Shown here piece by piece: positions 46,985 through 58,149 of a DNA stretch of 64,000 nucleotides. Source of the stretch: Edaphochlamys debaryana (taxonomy: Eukaryota; Chlorophyta; Chlorophyceae; Chlamydomonadales); the NCBI GenBank assembly GCA_016858145.1, contig JAEHOE010000128.1:62001-126000 (forward strand). Direction: 5' to 3'. Under the pieces are notes generated by a model that was given only the letters and a program-made list of their open reading frames with translations, was not told the origin of the DNA and ran no database searches. Position 1 is the first letter of the stretch. Every line of letters begins with the position of its first letter. Position numbers and translations under genes: made by a program.

Positions 46985-49900
46985 TCAACAGCTGTCGGCA
47001 CCACGCCTCAGCTGCTCTAGAGCTGTCCGCGCCCGCTCTCGCACGTCCCGCTGGGGGTGCTCCTCCGCTAGCCCCTCCAGTGCAGCCTCCGCGCCCAGCT
47101 CCGACAGCGCCCGACACCTGCGTGGAGGGGCGCGTGGCCAACAGTCTGACAACTCGATCCAGGCGTTATAGGATTGTGCGCGAGAGCGCGGTACGCACGG
47201 CGCTGAGATGTGCATAGCAACCGTACTGGTAGTAGCCACAAGCGGGGCTGCAACCATCCGCGTCATGCTGCTCTCCCACTCCTTCAGCCGCACCCACGCC
47301 CACCTTGCTCTTAAGGCCTCCTGCTCTGCCCGCCCTGCTAGCACAGCCTCGCCTCCAGTTGCTGCCGACGGGGCGGAGCTGGGCGCCGGCCAGGTGAGGT
47401 TGATGATGCACCACACCGTCGGCAGCGCCAGCTCGCCCACCGCCGCTGCGCCCTCAGCGCCGCCGCCCGCTCGCAGCAGCGCCGTCATCGCCCCCAGCAG
47501 CGGCCTGCGCCCCGCCACTGCGGCCTTGAGGCGCGGCCCCCCGGTGAGCAGGTTGGCCACCGCGTACAGCGCGTGCACAGCCGCTGCAGAGCGGGAGGCG
47601 GAGGCGGGGGCGGGCGCAGCGGGGCTGCACGCCGCGGCCGAGCCGCCGCTGTGCTCCAGCCCCCGGCTGTCACCTGCGGAGGGGCTCGCCCCGGCCGCGC
47701 GTCCGGCGGCTCCCTCGCTATCCTCGCTCTCCACTCTGCACGGAAAGGACGTGCGGAGCAGGTTTCCGGCAGTCAAGAGAAAGGTCGTATGAAGGAACAC
47801 GAACGCGAAGGTGGGCGTGGCGCATATGTTGGCACATGGAATGAAGTCATCCCGTACCGCGTGAACTGCGCTTCCTTGCACTGCTCATAAAAGCCGTGCA
47901 CGCCGCGCGCACCGCCCCCACCTACCCCTCCATCGGCTCAACGCCCTCGGCTCCCGCCACCGCCGGTCGCGAAGCCAGCTCCGCCGCCACCGCCGCCGCC
48001 GCGCCCTCGATGCGCTCCTGCAGCAGCCCCAGCAGCGCCTCGTGCGCCTCCGCCTCGGCGGCATCGGCCAGGGGCCCAGCGGCCGAGGCACCCACCGGCC
48101 CCGACCCGCCGCCGCAGCTGCCTCCCGCCGCTAGCGGCGCATGCGACCCCCCCACCCAGGCCACCGTGGCCGCCGCCGCCGCTGCGTCCCCAAGCGCCAG
48201 GTTCCGGAGGCACACCAGCGCCTGCTCCGCAACCCCCGTCTCGGTGTCAGCGGCCAGCTGCGGACAGGGGGGCGGTGCGACGAAACGGACAACAACGCAG
48301 TTCAAAGAGGGTCCTCCTCCTGCTGGTCCCGCGTGGTCTCCACCATCTTCCCGCACTCCATTTGCATAGCCCAAGCGGCGCCAGCCGACCAGAGCACGAG
48401 CACGCTGTATAGCTCCCGACCACATCTTTGCCATCTCATAGCCCTACCTTTGCCAGCGAGGACCAGGGAAGAGCCTGCAGGCGTGCGGACAGTTCAGGGG
48501 CCAACCTCGGTCAGAAGCAGTTGGACCCATCAGAGCTGTGCGGGCAGGGCTATACCCCCACGCCCCGTCGCGCAGTGGCCGGCCGCCCCTCACACACCTG
48601 CATGACGGCCGCCCGCACGCCCGCGTCCGCGCGGTACAGCATGTTCCCCAGCGCCCACGCCGCGTGGTGCCGCAGCCCCGGCGGCTGCCCCTGGGCCGTG
48701 AGCGCCACCAGCGCCGGCAGCCCCCCCGCCGCCAGCACTGCGGCCTTGGCGGCGCTGAAGTCCAGCACCAGGTTGCACACGGCGGCGGCAGCGGAGGCCT
48801 GGGGCGCGGGCAGGAGAGGCGACGCAGCATGTCAGCAAGCAGGACGCTGGCAAAACCGCGCCTCTCCCTGCGAGACCGCCCGCACTGGCACATCGGTGAC
48901 CCAGAGCTGGGCAGCCCACAGCGCTGTGCGGTGATCCTTTGCTCATCCCGCGGCGCCCGCCCCAAACCACCCATGCCCGAGGCCGCACCCGCACGTCCGC
49001 GTTGGCGTCCCCCAGCAGCTTGACCAGCACCGGCGCCAGCTCGCCCCTGCCGCCCTCCAGCAGGCCCCCGCGCAGCGTGCGCACGCAGCGGCTGAGCGCG
49101 CGCACCACCAGCGCCGCGGCCGCGCGCACTCCCTCGCAGGGGTCCTCCAGGCAGCGCACGATGTGGCGCAGGACCTGTGCGGGAGGGGGTGGGGAGGAGA
49201 GGGAGAGGGAGGAGGATCGGAGGCGTCACGGAAGGAGAAGAAGAGCAGCGGCAAAGGCCAGGATCTGGTTGGGAAGCGCGGGAGGACCGCAGGCACGAAC
49301 ACTTAGGCAGCCCGCAGCCATGCCCGGCCGTACCTTAGCCTCGAGCAGCTGCCGCCTGCTGTCGTCCCGGTTGAGGCACAGGCTGCCGAGCGCCCGCAGG
49401 CAGCCCTCGCGCAGCGCCGCGGAGCAGGAGCTGGCCGAGCCGGCGCCGGAGCCAGGGGAGCCAAGCCCGGGAGCCGTCGCCGCCGTCCCGGCGGCAGTGC
49501 TGGGGCCCACGGTCGCCGCGGGGGCCGCAGACGCGAGGCAGCCGACCGCCGCTGCGCCCGCTGCGGTCACGGCCGGAGCTGCCCCTCCCGACGCCTCCGC
49601 CGCGAGCAGACCCGCCAGCAGGCGCACTGTGTCTGCGTCCGCCGCAGCCTTCTGCAGGCGCTCGCTGCCCTCGATCAGCGCCGCCAGCACCGCGGGCACC
49701 GCGGGCCGCGTGGCGGGGTTGGCCAGCAGCCGCAGCAGCACGGGCAGGGCGGAGCGCTGCATGGCCTGCGGGGGCAGCGGGGAGGGGGCCCGAGCAGGGG
49801 GGTGTCCAGCAGCACAGCACAAGTTCAGGCGAGGAGCGCCCATCGGGCGGTAGGCTGCTTGAGGGTACGCCCCCCACATCCCCCCGCTCGGAGTCCGGGC

Positions 49901-51376
49901 GCACGGCCGCGCACCTCGCTCTGCTCCGCCCCGCAGCTGGGGTGCCGGCTGAGGGCCGCGATGCAGCCGGCCGCCAACAGCCGGGTGGCGGGCGAGGGGT
50001 CGCGCAGGGCCGCCGTCAGGCGCTGCGTGACAGCGGGTCGGGCCAGGGCCGCCTCGCAGGCGGGGGGGTGCGCCGGCAGCAGAAGCGACAGCCCCTCCAG
50101 CGCCGCCACCTGCGCGTCCGCCCGCTCGCTCTCCGCCAGCAGCGCCAGCAGCCCGGAGGGGGCTCCGCAGGCGATGGCCAGGCTCCGCTGCGGAGAGGGG
50201 AAGGGAGACGGCGAGCGGGCCTGAGAGAGGATGCACCCCCTGGGCCCCGACTGGTAGGCATGGCTAAACTCCGCAGACAAGTTGCTTTCGGCCCGTGCCC
50301 CACGTTGGTAGGGCTTGCCGCACCCCAGCCCCCCTCACCTCCTCCTCCCGGCGGCAGCAGCACGCCACCACAGTGGCCGCCATGGCCGGCACTGCACCCC
50401 CGGCCGCACCGCTCCCGCCGCTGCCTGCCGTGGCCGCTGCGGGGCCCAGGCAGCGCACCACGGTGGCCATCGCGGGGGCGTCAAGGCGGAGGCTGCCTGC
50501 GGCCACGTCTGGCAGCCCAGATGACGGAGAGGTCAGCTGAGAGACGGAAGGGGGGGCGGGGTAGGGTTCAGGGCGGATGTCACGCACAGATGAGTCCTCG
50601 GGTAGGCCAGCCCTTTAGCCGGCTCCGCACTCTGCGCAAGACAGCATGCTGCATGCCCGGTGCGGGCAGCCCCTGAGTTTATGCGGTGGGACAGCCTGTC
50701 CAGGGGTACTGGACTGCCCGGCCCGCGTGGCCGCCCCGCCCCCCCCGCCCCCACCTGGTGCACCACCATCTTGAGCGCCCGCAGCCCCGCCTCCACCACC
50801 GCCTCCCGGCCGCTGCCCAGCTGAGCCACCAGGACCGGCAGCCCGCCGCCCTCCAGCAGCTGCCGCAGGCCATCTGGGTTGCCGTAGGTCAAGCTGGCGG
50901 AGACAGCGGGGTGCGGGGCGTGGGGCGTGGACAGCTTGTGCCGCGAGCGCCCGACTGCTGGTGCCCAGGCAGCTGAGCCCCCAACCCTGGCACGCACCTG
51001 CCTAGCACAGCGCAGGCCTGCACAATGGCTTCCTGGCGCTCAGGGTCGGGTGCCGCATCGCGGCCTTCAATGGGGTTAAGAAGCTCCTGTCACAACAGAG
51101 AGAGTGGGGTGGGACGACAGGAGGACAGCGGACTTCTCAGCCCAGCGTAGCGCCCCAGCTCACCAGCACGCGAGGTATCGCTCCAGCGCGAACCATTTTC
51201 AGCTTCTTTGCTTTGTTCCCGATCACCAGGTTCTTTATACGTCGCAGCGCCTCCGTGGAGGCGACAGGGTCACTCCGAAGTGCTTCTAGGAGCTCTCGCG
51301 GCCGAGCAACCATCGTGGTCTGCTTATCCACCAAAAGGCCGTATTGGAGCAGATTAGGACTCGGCCTGCCGCTCAT
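46985..51376 (-). CDS. ARMC8: ARMC8-like armadillo-repeat subunit of the CTLH/GID E3 ubiquitin ligase
   Basis: About eleven exons. Exon 1 (51376-51164) encodes ALRRIKNLVIGNKAKKLKMV followed by RAGAIPRVL, matching the IKNAVIGN...GAVPRLL start of ARMC8 (yeast Gid5/Vid28). Later exons keep the order of the family: LLALLAESERADAQVAALEG; LRALGSLCLNRDDSRRQLLE; VRAAAALVVRALSRCVRTLR (49173-48988); VCNLVLDFSAAKAAVLAAGG and HHAAWALGNMLYRADAGVRA (48803-48596); ALPTVWCIINLTW (47735 downward); and the end GAEAALEGLAEEHPQRDVRE ... ALEQLRRGADSC with a TGA at 46987-46985. ARMC8 scaffolds the CTLH complex in the cytosol and nucleus. The exons also carry Ala/Gly-rich low-complexity inserts typical of GC-rich algae. 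Start chosen at the first in-frame ATG; a second lies 21 codons on. The symbol is by family resemblance. Confidence 0.85.
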
Positions 51377-51832
51377 CCAGGCGTCAAGGAACGACGATCA
51401 TGCTGTGGATGCACAGAGAGCTAAGGAGCGAGGCAGCGAGGGGAGCGTCGGCGGTGCAAGTTATGTCACAGTAACAAACAGAGAGGCACTTGGCGGCACT
51501 ATGCGTCCCGAGCGAGCCGTGCCCCCCATCCGGGCCCCGCCACCATCCCGTCCCCCGCCCTCCAGCTCCCAACCCCACCCTGCCCTGGGTGCATCCGCCC
51601 CCGTTTTACCACTTGCAACCCCCTGATAGCTTCTGTGACACATGCCTCTTGCCCATACTCTCTTTGCCCTGATAATTCACAAGAGGAAGAATTTGGTGCG
51701 GGGCTCCTGTTATAATCCCAAGCTGGCGAACGCTTACCCACCCCGCACACACGTGATGCTTATCGATTCCCCTGCATTCGTGACACACATTACACGCAGT
51801 CACGGCGGATGGTCATCCGCCGGAGGATGTAA
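51377..51832. promoter_or_regulatory. Divergent intergenic region (ARMC8 / propeller-family gene)
   Basis: Only 456 bp separate the ATG of ARMC8 (minus) and the ATG of the plus-strand gene at 51833. The two 5' UTRs and promoters must share this space. No TATA or named element was recognised. Confidence 0.5.
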
Positions 51833-54774
51833 ATGTGCCGGAAGGTCGCAGCTTTGCGGGCTATAGCTCTGCTGTTCCTTATTGCTGCACAACAACTTGA
51901 AGCTGACGAACTCGGCGAGGAACGCCGGCAAGGGGGCAGGCGAGTTTCATGGCCGAACTGTCCTGTGGCCGCATTCATGGCATTTTGGCAACTCAGGCAA
52001 CTCGGACGAGCTCTTTTCATAAAGCCATGATAACGAATTACCGACAGGCCCCCCGCGCGCACGCCGTTCATCGGCAGGGACGCCCCGCAGGCCCCGCACC
52101 CGGTCTGCACAAGCAACCCTCCCCCGCTGCTGGCCGTGGCGGGCCTCACCGAAACGCTGCGTGCCAATCTGGACCCCAGCTACTGCGTCTCAAATCCCTC
52201 TGTGCTGCACCTCAGGGATGGCGGTGAGCCAGGCCACTCCAAGCCGACTGGGGGGAGTCCCACGCGCACTAGCGCCCGCTGAGACGCACTCGGCTGGGCT
52301 TCAACCCCTCCCCGCAGTGTTTCTGTACACGGCGCGGGCCTACCAGTTCGCCAGCGGCGTCCCGTGTAAAAGAACGCCCATGGGACCGACGCCCTGGGTT
52401 CGCAACTGGTGCGCTGGGGTGGGGGCGTGGAGGTAGCAGGTGCTCAAGCCACTCCTGTATCAAGGAGTGCGGGAGCACCGGGCTTCCAAGACCCCGCCCT
52501 GGCCCCTGGCCTGAACCTGCAGGTCGGGTCAGTTCCGCACGGTGTTGGCGGTGGTGCGGCATACGCTGCGTGACGCCCCCTCACACACCGCGGAGGAGGC
52601 CCTTCCCGACACGGGGCTGGCCTCGGGGGCGCCAGCCGTGGCCGTGGCCAGCGAGCTGCTCCACTGGGAGCTGGTAGACCGGCCCCTGCCGGACGCGCGT
52701 CTCTTCTATGACGACCAAGGGCGCATCTGGCTCTACTGCGCCATGCCCACCACCCCCAACGGCCCTCGCGTACCTGTTGTGATAGGCGCTAGCGTGCACT
52801 GCCCCAGCCTTGGCATAGGGCTTGGCCCCACTAGAGGCCAGTCGGGGGCCGCGGCGGCTGGGGCAGCTGAGGCGGTGGCAGGGCAGGTTGGAGGATCGTC
52901 AGAGGCTGGGGGAGGGGGGCGGTGCTCAGTCGAGCTCCGAGGGGCCAACCTGCTGTCGTACACGAGGGCCATGCCCTTCGACAAGCACTGGGTGGGTGGG
53001 GGGCAGGTTGTGGGGCGGGGGGCGCTGCATCATCCCAACCAGTGCCGGCAGAGCCTCAGACCTGCGCCTCCCAGCACAGAGCTGTTGACGGCGACATGTG
53101 GCGCCCCTGCTGTACCCCAGGTACCCTGGAACGGCACCACGCACATGACCTACACGGCCTACCCCTACTTCACGGCCTGGCACGAAGGTGGTGCCAAGGG
53201 CAGCACGGGGGTGCTTGCTTGCGCCCATAGCTTGTTGGCCTGCTCGACAATCCCTTCCCCGCGTCCGTAGTGCTGGACTGGGCCAGCTACTCCGACCCGC
53301 CTTTCCTGGACAACACCGCTGCCAGGCCGCAGCGGCAGCCCTTCTTCGACCAGCTTAGGAGCTACTGGGGAGACCTCATCACGCTGTCAGGGTGAGGTGT
53401 GTGGGGAACGGCGGTACCCGCACTCGTAGTACGGGTGACACGTGGGTTCATTCATCTTGAGTCCGCAGTAGAGTCTCGCTGCTCCTCAAAAACGGGCACC
53501 GGTCCTCTTGTGGCCCTCACACCCGCCCCCAGGGGAACCCCTGCGGTGCTGGAGGCGGGCGGCGGCAGCTTCCTGGCTGTGGCCCGCGCCAAGGCCTACG
53601 CGGCCTGCTTCCACGTGGGAGCGTCGGCGTGGGCCGCACAGGTGGGAACAGCACTCGAAGCGGCAGGGCGCTGGGCGCAGGCCTTACTTGTGGCCACAAA
53701 GCATGTCGTGCAGGAAGCCTTCGCTGTGAGCAATGATTGCATGTCACAACCGTGTCCCTTGTCCTTGCTGCCGCCCCCCCTCCCCCGTCTAGATGCCCCC
53801 CCTGGGGTGTTCGATGGCGCTGACGTGCGAGGCCTTCCGCCACTCCATCTTTGCGGCGGTGCCGTCGGAGCGGCCGCTCTTCCGCGACCGCATTCCCTTT
53901 GTGCCCTCCTTCGCCTATAGGTGAGCAGCCGGGCGGGCATCACATCAGCAGCACTGTCCTTGCCTTCCTCCTCCGCTTGGGCTCAGCGCATGTCGTTCCC
54001 TGCAGGCCGCTTGACGGCTGCCAGACCCTCAACTCCAGTGCGGCTTGGGAAGCGCTGGCGCGAGCCGTCGAGGCCCGCAACAGCAGCGCGGTGGACAAGA
54101 GCTCGGCAGGCGCTGCGCCTGCCCCCTCCCCCGACCTGCAGGCCGCTGCAGCCGGGGACGGCGCTGCGCTGCACGATGCCGCCATGGATGCGCGGCACCG
54201 CAAGCCCGTCGCCCACCACCAGTACGACTTCTTCATGGTGCTTTACAGGTGGGGGGGTGGGGGGCCGCGGGGCAGGCTAGAACCTCCGGTGTATCTGCGG
54301 TTGTCCTTGCCCGCCTTCAGCCGCTCAACCGCCTGTGTGCTTCCTGACCGCTGGTGTGTGCACAGGTTCAGCGCCACCCCCCCGTACACCATCACGCACG
54401 TCAGCCCGGGCTTCATGCCCCCCACGGCGGTGCACAGCGGCGTGGTGTTCCCGCTGGGCCTCAGCCGCATCGCCGCGCCGGGCGGGGCCGCGGGTGCCTC
54501 TCAGCACTACCTGGTGTCGTACGGAGAGGACGACATGGCGGCGAGAGCCATGGTGATGTCAGAGGCAACCGTTGAGGTGCGGAAGCCACATCAAGGAACG
54601 GCGGGCATGGCAGATCGATACATGGCGCCGCGTGCAAATCAAAGGAGCCATGCAAGCTTCGCACCGTCAACCGCCCCCGCCCTCCCGCAGGCCTTGCTCC
54701 GCCCAGTGGAGGACATTCTGGAGGGGTTACCCGACTTTGCGGCATGCACGGTGCCGGCCGCGCACTTCCAATGA
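51833..54774 (+). CDS. Secretory-pathway protein of a conserved family with propeller glycosidase/glycosyltransferase-like motifs
   Basis: Exon 1 (51833-51939) encodes a signal peptide or signal anchor (MCRKVAALRAIALLFLIAAQ). It joins exon 2 (52048-52223) through a GC-AG intron in phase, giving TPFIGRDAPQAPHPVCTSNP. Later exons give LLHWELVDRPLPDARLFYDD and GRIWLYCAMPTTPNGPRVPV, FDKHWVPWNGTTHMTYTAYP, SYWGDLITLSGGTPAVLEAG with GSFLAVARAKAYAACFH, HHQYDFFMVLYRFSATPPYT, and FPLGLSRI ... HYLVSYGEDDMAARAMVMSE, ending AAHFQ. The order (D/E)KxWxPf, GGTPAV...flAvaR, PPYxI..vSPgF, FPxGL and SYGxxD resembles five-bladed-propeller glycosidases and related glycosyltransferases. The family is inferred by eye. 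The exon boundary near 52375-52525 and the Gly/Ala-rich stretch at 52800-52920 are uncertain. Confidence 0.72.
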
Positions 54775-54910
54775 GGGCGAAGAGGTGCATCAGCTGTAGG
54801 GTGCGAGGCATGTAGACCTTGAGGTGACACGGCGGTCAACAAGGGCAGGAGGCGGTAGGGATGGGGGCGCGTGGAAGAGCTGGCGGGGCTGTTGCAGGAG
54901 TGATAGTTGA

Positions 54911-55332
54911 GTGGAGGACATGCTGGAACGGGTGCCAAGTTTCAACTCGGGCACGTTCAGGCAGGCAGTGTTGCGTTTCAGGGTTTGTGCGTGGCCGTTG
55001 GCCATCCATCGGTCGCATGCTGGGACTGTGAGTCGGAGGGAACGTGTGTGTAGGGTCTGTGGCTGCGGGGAGCCTGAGGATGAGCGCCATGTGATCTTTG
55101 AGTGTGCTGCTTACAGAGAATTGTGGGGAACGTGTGGCCTAAGTTTTGAGGATGATGACATGACTGCGTTCTTTCGGCAAGCACACCCACGCAAGTTGGG
55201 TGCCTTCTTGTTTGCGGTATGTGAGCGTAGGAAAGCTTCATTGAGGGCGTGAGCCCGCGGGCTGTGCCAAGGTGCCAACATGGCACGTTTGGGCACTGAT
55301 GTAACTCACTCACTCACTCGCTCACTCACTCC
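54911..55332 (+). mobile_element. 5'-truncated LINE-type retrotransposon, 3' end with zinc-binding motif and CTCA tail
   Basis: The frame 54911-55252 encodes VCRVCGCGEPEDERHVIFEC then AAYRELW, the C-x-x-C...H-x-x-x-x-C knuckle found at the C terminus of many non-LTR reverse transcriptases. The stop is followed by a short 3' UTR with TGTAA (55300-55304) and then a CTCA-repeat tail (55305-55332), the way such elements end. The 5' limit is not visible. No reverse transcriptase core is present. Confidence 0.7.
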
Positions 55333-57578
55333 AAGTTTGCGTCGTACCGCGCGGATTTGTTGTTGAGCCGGCTAATGCAGGCGCAGCCTTGCGCAACATT
55401 CCGGGCTTGCCTCCTTTTGGGGAGGGGGGTTGGGGTTGGGGTTGGGGATGGGGGCGGTGCAGGGGGCTGCAGAGGAGAGGCATGTCGTTTAGGTGACAAT
55501 CAAGCAGCATGCATCACGCGCAGCTCTTTGCAACACGTTGGCGGACCGAAGACGGAGCTTCGCACCAGGCCTTCGTGCGGTCCCTGCGTGCTGCCCTTTG
55601 GATCAGACGGCATAGGCTGAGCATGGGCTGCACGGCAATGCTGGTTTCACCGGCGTTGTTGCTGCCTTGCTGGCAGGCCGGGGGGGCGGGGCGAGTTTGC
55701 AACAAAGGCTACCACAACCCTCTCCGCGCATCGAGGCACACTAGCGGCCGCCATGGGCGGTCCGAAGGGCGTGCCCCCAGAGGAAACATATTAAGCGCGT
55801 TGTGTGGTTGACTGTGCTGGCCGCGGGGGTCGGCGGGGGTCGGCGGGATCCGCGGGATCGCCGCACGCAGGGGTCCCCGAGCCGCACGGGTCGGCGGCAA
55901 CCCACAGCAGGCGTATCAATCTCACACCTTCCGGCAGTTAGCCACCAGTTAGCGACCGACTTCACGAAGATGTGCACATGTGCAAGTTCGAGATGGCGAG
56001 ATCTGGGTCGATGGTTGACGGCGTTCTCGCGCGCCACTGCACGCTGTCGCGCAAAGTGCATACCCTGGAGCGAACATTTAGAAGCAAGTTGATGCGTTGC
56101 CAATCAAAGTCGCATGTTGACGCCCACGGTTGTTCAGCTCGACGGAAGTTGCCCTCCCGCTTGTTCAATGGAAGTAGCAGAGCAAGTCGCGGTTTCAGAT
56201 ATCGACTCGAAGGGCGTTCCTTCGCGACGCATCTCGCGACGCGTACGCACCAGCACCAGCATACTTAAGTCGACGTCTTATAATGCAGTGGCATCACGGT
56301 GTTAGCGTAAAAAGGGGGTGGGGTAAGTGTGAGGCTCGCGAAACCATTAGCGGCCCCGCGAAGGGGGCACGCCAACTGGAGAAAGAGAAGATTTGCGGGT
56401 CGGCGGCGCGAAAAGTGTCGGGGCGGGGGTTTGAAAAGGCGGGGCTTCGACGAGAACATTTGGCGGAGCGCGTCGAGGCGGGGCGGGGGGCGAGGGGGCC
56501 GCAACCCGGCACGCGTTGGGATACGCGACGCGTCCCCGTCTCACACCTTATGGCAGTTAGCCACAAGCTAACAACCGATTGACCTTCGTGTAACAAATAG
56601 CGCGACAAGAAGGGCACAGCCGGATGCTGAAGCTCGGGGCGTCAAACGCGGTGTCGATGGTCGGTCATAAGTCGACGTGGACTGGGAGCAGGCGTCCTTG
56701 GACGGCACGGCACTGTCGTACAAGGCTGGACGGCCCACACTGGTCGTTACCAGCGACCATGCCACGGGCCCCGTTCCGTCAATTTACCAACGGCTCGGCT
56801 ATGCTTTGCATGTAACGTGCGGTCTGAGGCGCGGGAGTGGAAGGCGGCCTTCAGGGAGCACCTTGGGGGCCTCTGTATATCTGCGTGTGCGTGTGCCGTG
56901 GTCGTGGGGACTCAGCATGCCGACATGTCCCACCGGTCCGCGCTCTCGACTCCCTGAAGGGTACCCCTGAAGGGTATGAGTGACTTGCCAACATCAGGTG
57001 TTGCCTTGCTGCATGCTGAGGCCGTGTGGGATGATGCTGGGCCCTGCTCTAAGCCGTGGTGATAAGGGTGGATGCCCGAAGGCAGGAAAAGGGCTGAGCC
57101 CCGTCGTCCCCTTAAGGGGGTCCAATGTTCGAATGTGGCCCCGTGGAGCCCTCAATCCTCTCCACCACCAGCCCGCACCACGGCATGCAGGCTCGCACAC
57201 GGCCATAAAATTGTTTAAACTCCGCACTTAACGAGGTGATGCGCTCGTCAGGCGTCTGACCGCCTCGGCCTGCACATAGCCGGCCGGCGAATCGGCAGGG
57301 GCTCATGGACCCCAAGTCACCCCAACCCTTTCAGAAAGCCCCTTTCCCCAAGCTCTTTCCAGATAAGGTATAGCGTCTCGCGGGAGGGGTAGAAGCAGGG
57401 GAGGAGCATGAGATAGATCAGTCCCGTGTTCGTCCGCCGGGGCTCCGGCCCCGGGGTTACCTTGCATCAAGTGCCTCATCATGTCTGATGATCGCCGTCC
57501 GCCGGCTCGGGGGAACTCAGCTGCAGCGCTGTGTTGCCCAGGCAAGCGGCAGGCGGATTCTATATGCAACACCTCCCG
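55333..57578. other. Intergenic region, no gene supported
   Basis: Short open frames on both strands lack domains and do not link by splicing. The region holds a G-rich GGTTGGGG tract (about 55422-55450), two copies of a TCTCACACCTT...GGCAGTTAGCCAC repeat and one GGGCTGAGCCC motif. It also has small direct repeats such as CCCTGAAGGGTA near 56954. It looks like decayed mobile-element DNA. Confidence 0.45.
55920..56580. repeat. Pair of about 40-bp dispersed direct repeats
   Basis: Copy 1 is at 55920-55960 and copy 2 at 56539-56580. Both read TCTCACACCTT, then two to three variable bases, then GGCAGTTAGCCAC, and end in ACCGA. They could be the same end of two inserted elements or of one composite element. 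Confidence 0.75.
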
Positions 57579-57583
57579 TTACA
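57579..57583 (-). terminator. TGTAA poly(A) signal, candidate for the B-lectin gene
   Basis: TTACA on the plus strand; it lies about 570 bases beyond the stop at 58150. No nearer copy was found in the scanned stretch. Confidence 0.45.
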
Positions 57584-58149
57584 GTAGTTGGGACCCGCCC
57601 ACGAGTTGGGGGCTATGCCCACCGCCCCCTCCCAAGAGCCAGCCAGCATCACCGCTGTTCGCAAGACCTTACCCCGAAGGCACCACAAGCTTCGAGCAGC
57701 TTCGAGCTTCGACTCGTACTACGGCAAAATCGCGCGCCCACTTTCAGCAGGCACAAGACAAGGGGTGTTTGTCCCTCGTGCCAAACCCCGCAACTTGAGG
57801 CAACAAAGGAGGCAGCGGTATCAGGCATCGGAGGCAGCGACTTTTGGGGGCCTCGGCACCCCAAGGCGCTCTGCGGCGGGGGCTCTCCCCGAAAGAAGGC
57901 AACATTTCAAGCTAGCAGGACATAACCCTTTCAATACCCAGAATTTTTGGTGTTCACACACAATGAACCCCCCCATCTGTTCTGGCTCTCGCTGGCTGGC
58001 CTGTTGCAACTGCTAGACGTCTTGGACTACTTAGATTCAAGGCTTCAAGAAACATGGCCCGCCCCCAGGGCTGCCATGCAGGCAGTCAATGTGGACCGCA
58101 CTGTTGCACTTGGGACTAGGCTGTATACAGGCAGTTGGTGCACCACCAG

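Noticed and set aside
55422..55450. Telomere-like GGTTGGGG tract
   Set aside because: Too short, interrupted, and not the TTTTAGGG repeat of Chlamydomonas telomeres.
56620..56970. Open frames near 56.7 kb as a gene
   Set aside because: No domain, no splice partners and surrounding repeats; too weak to call.
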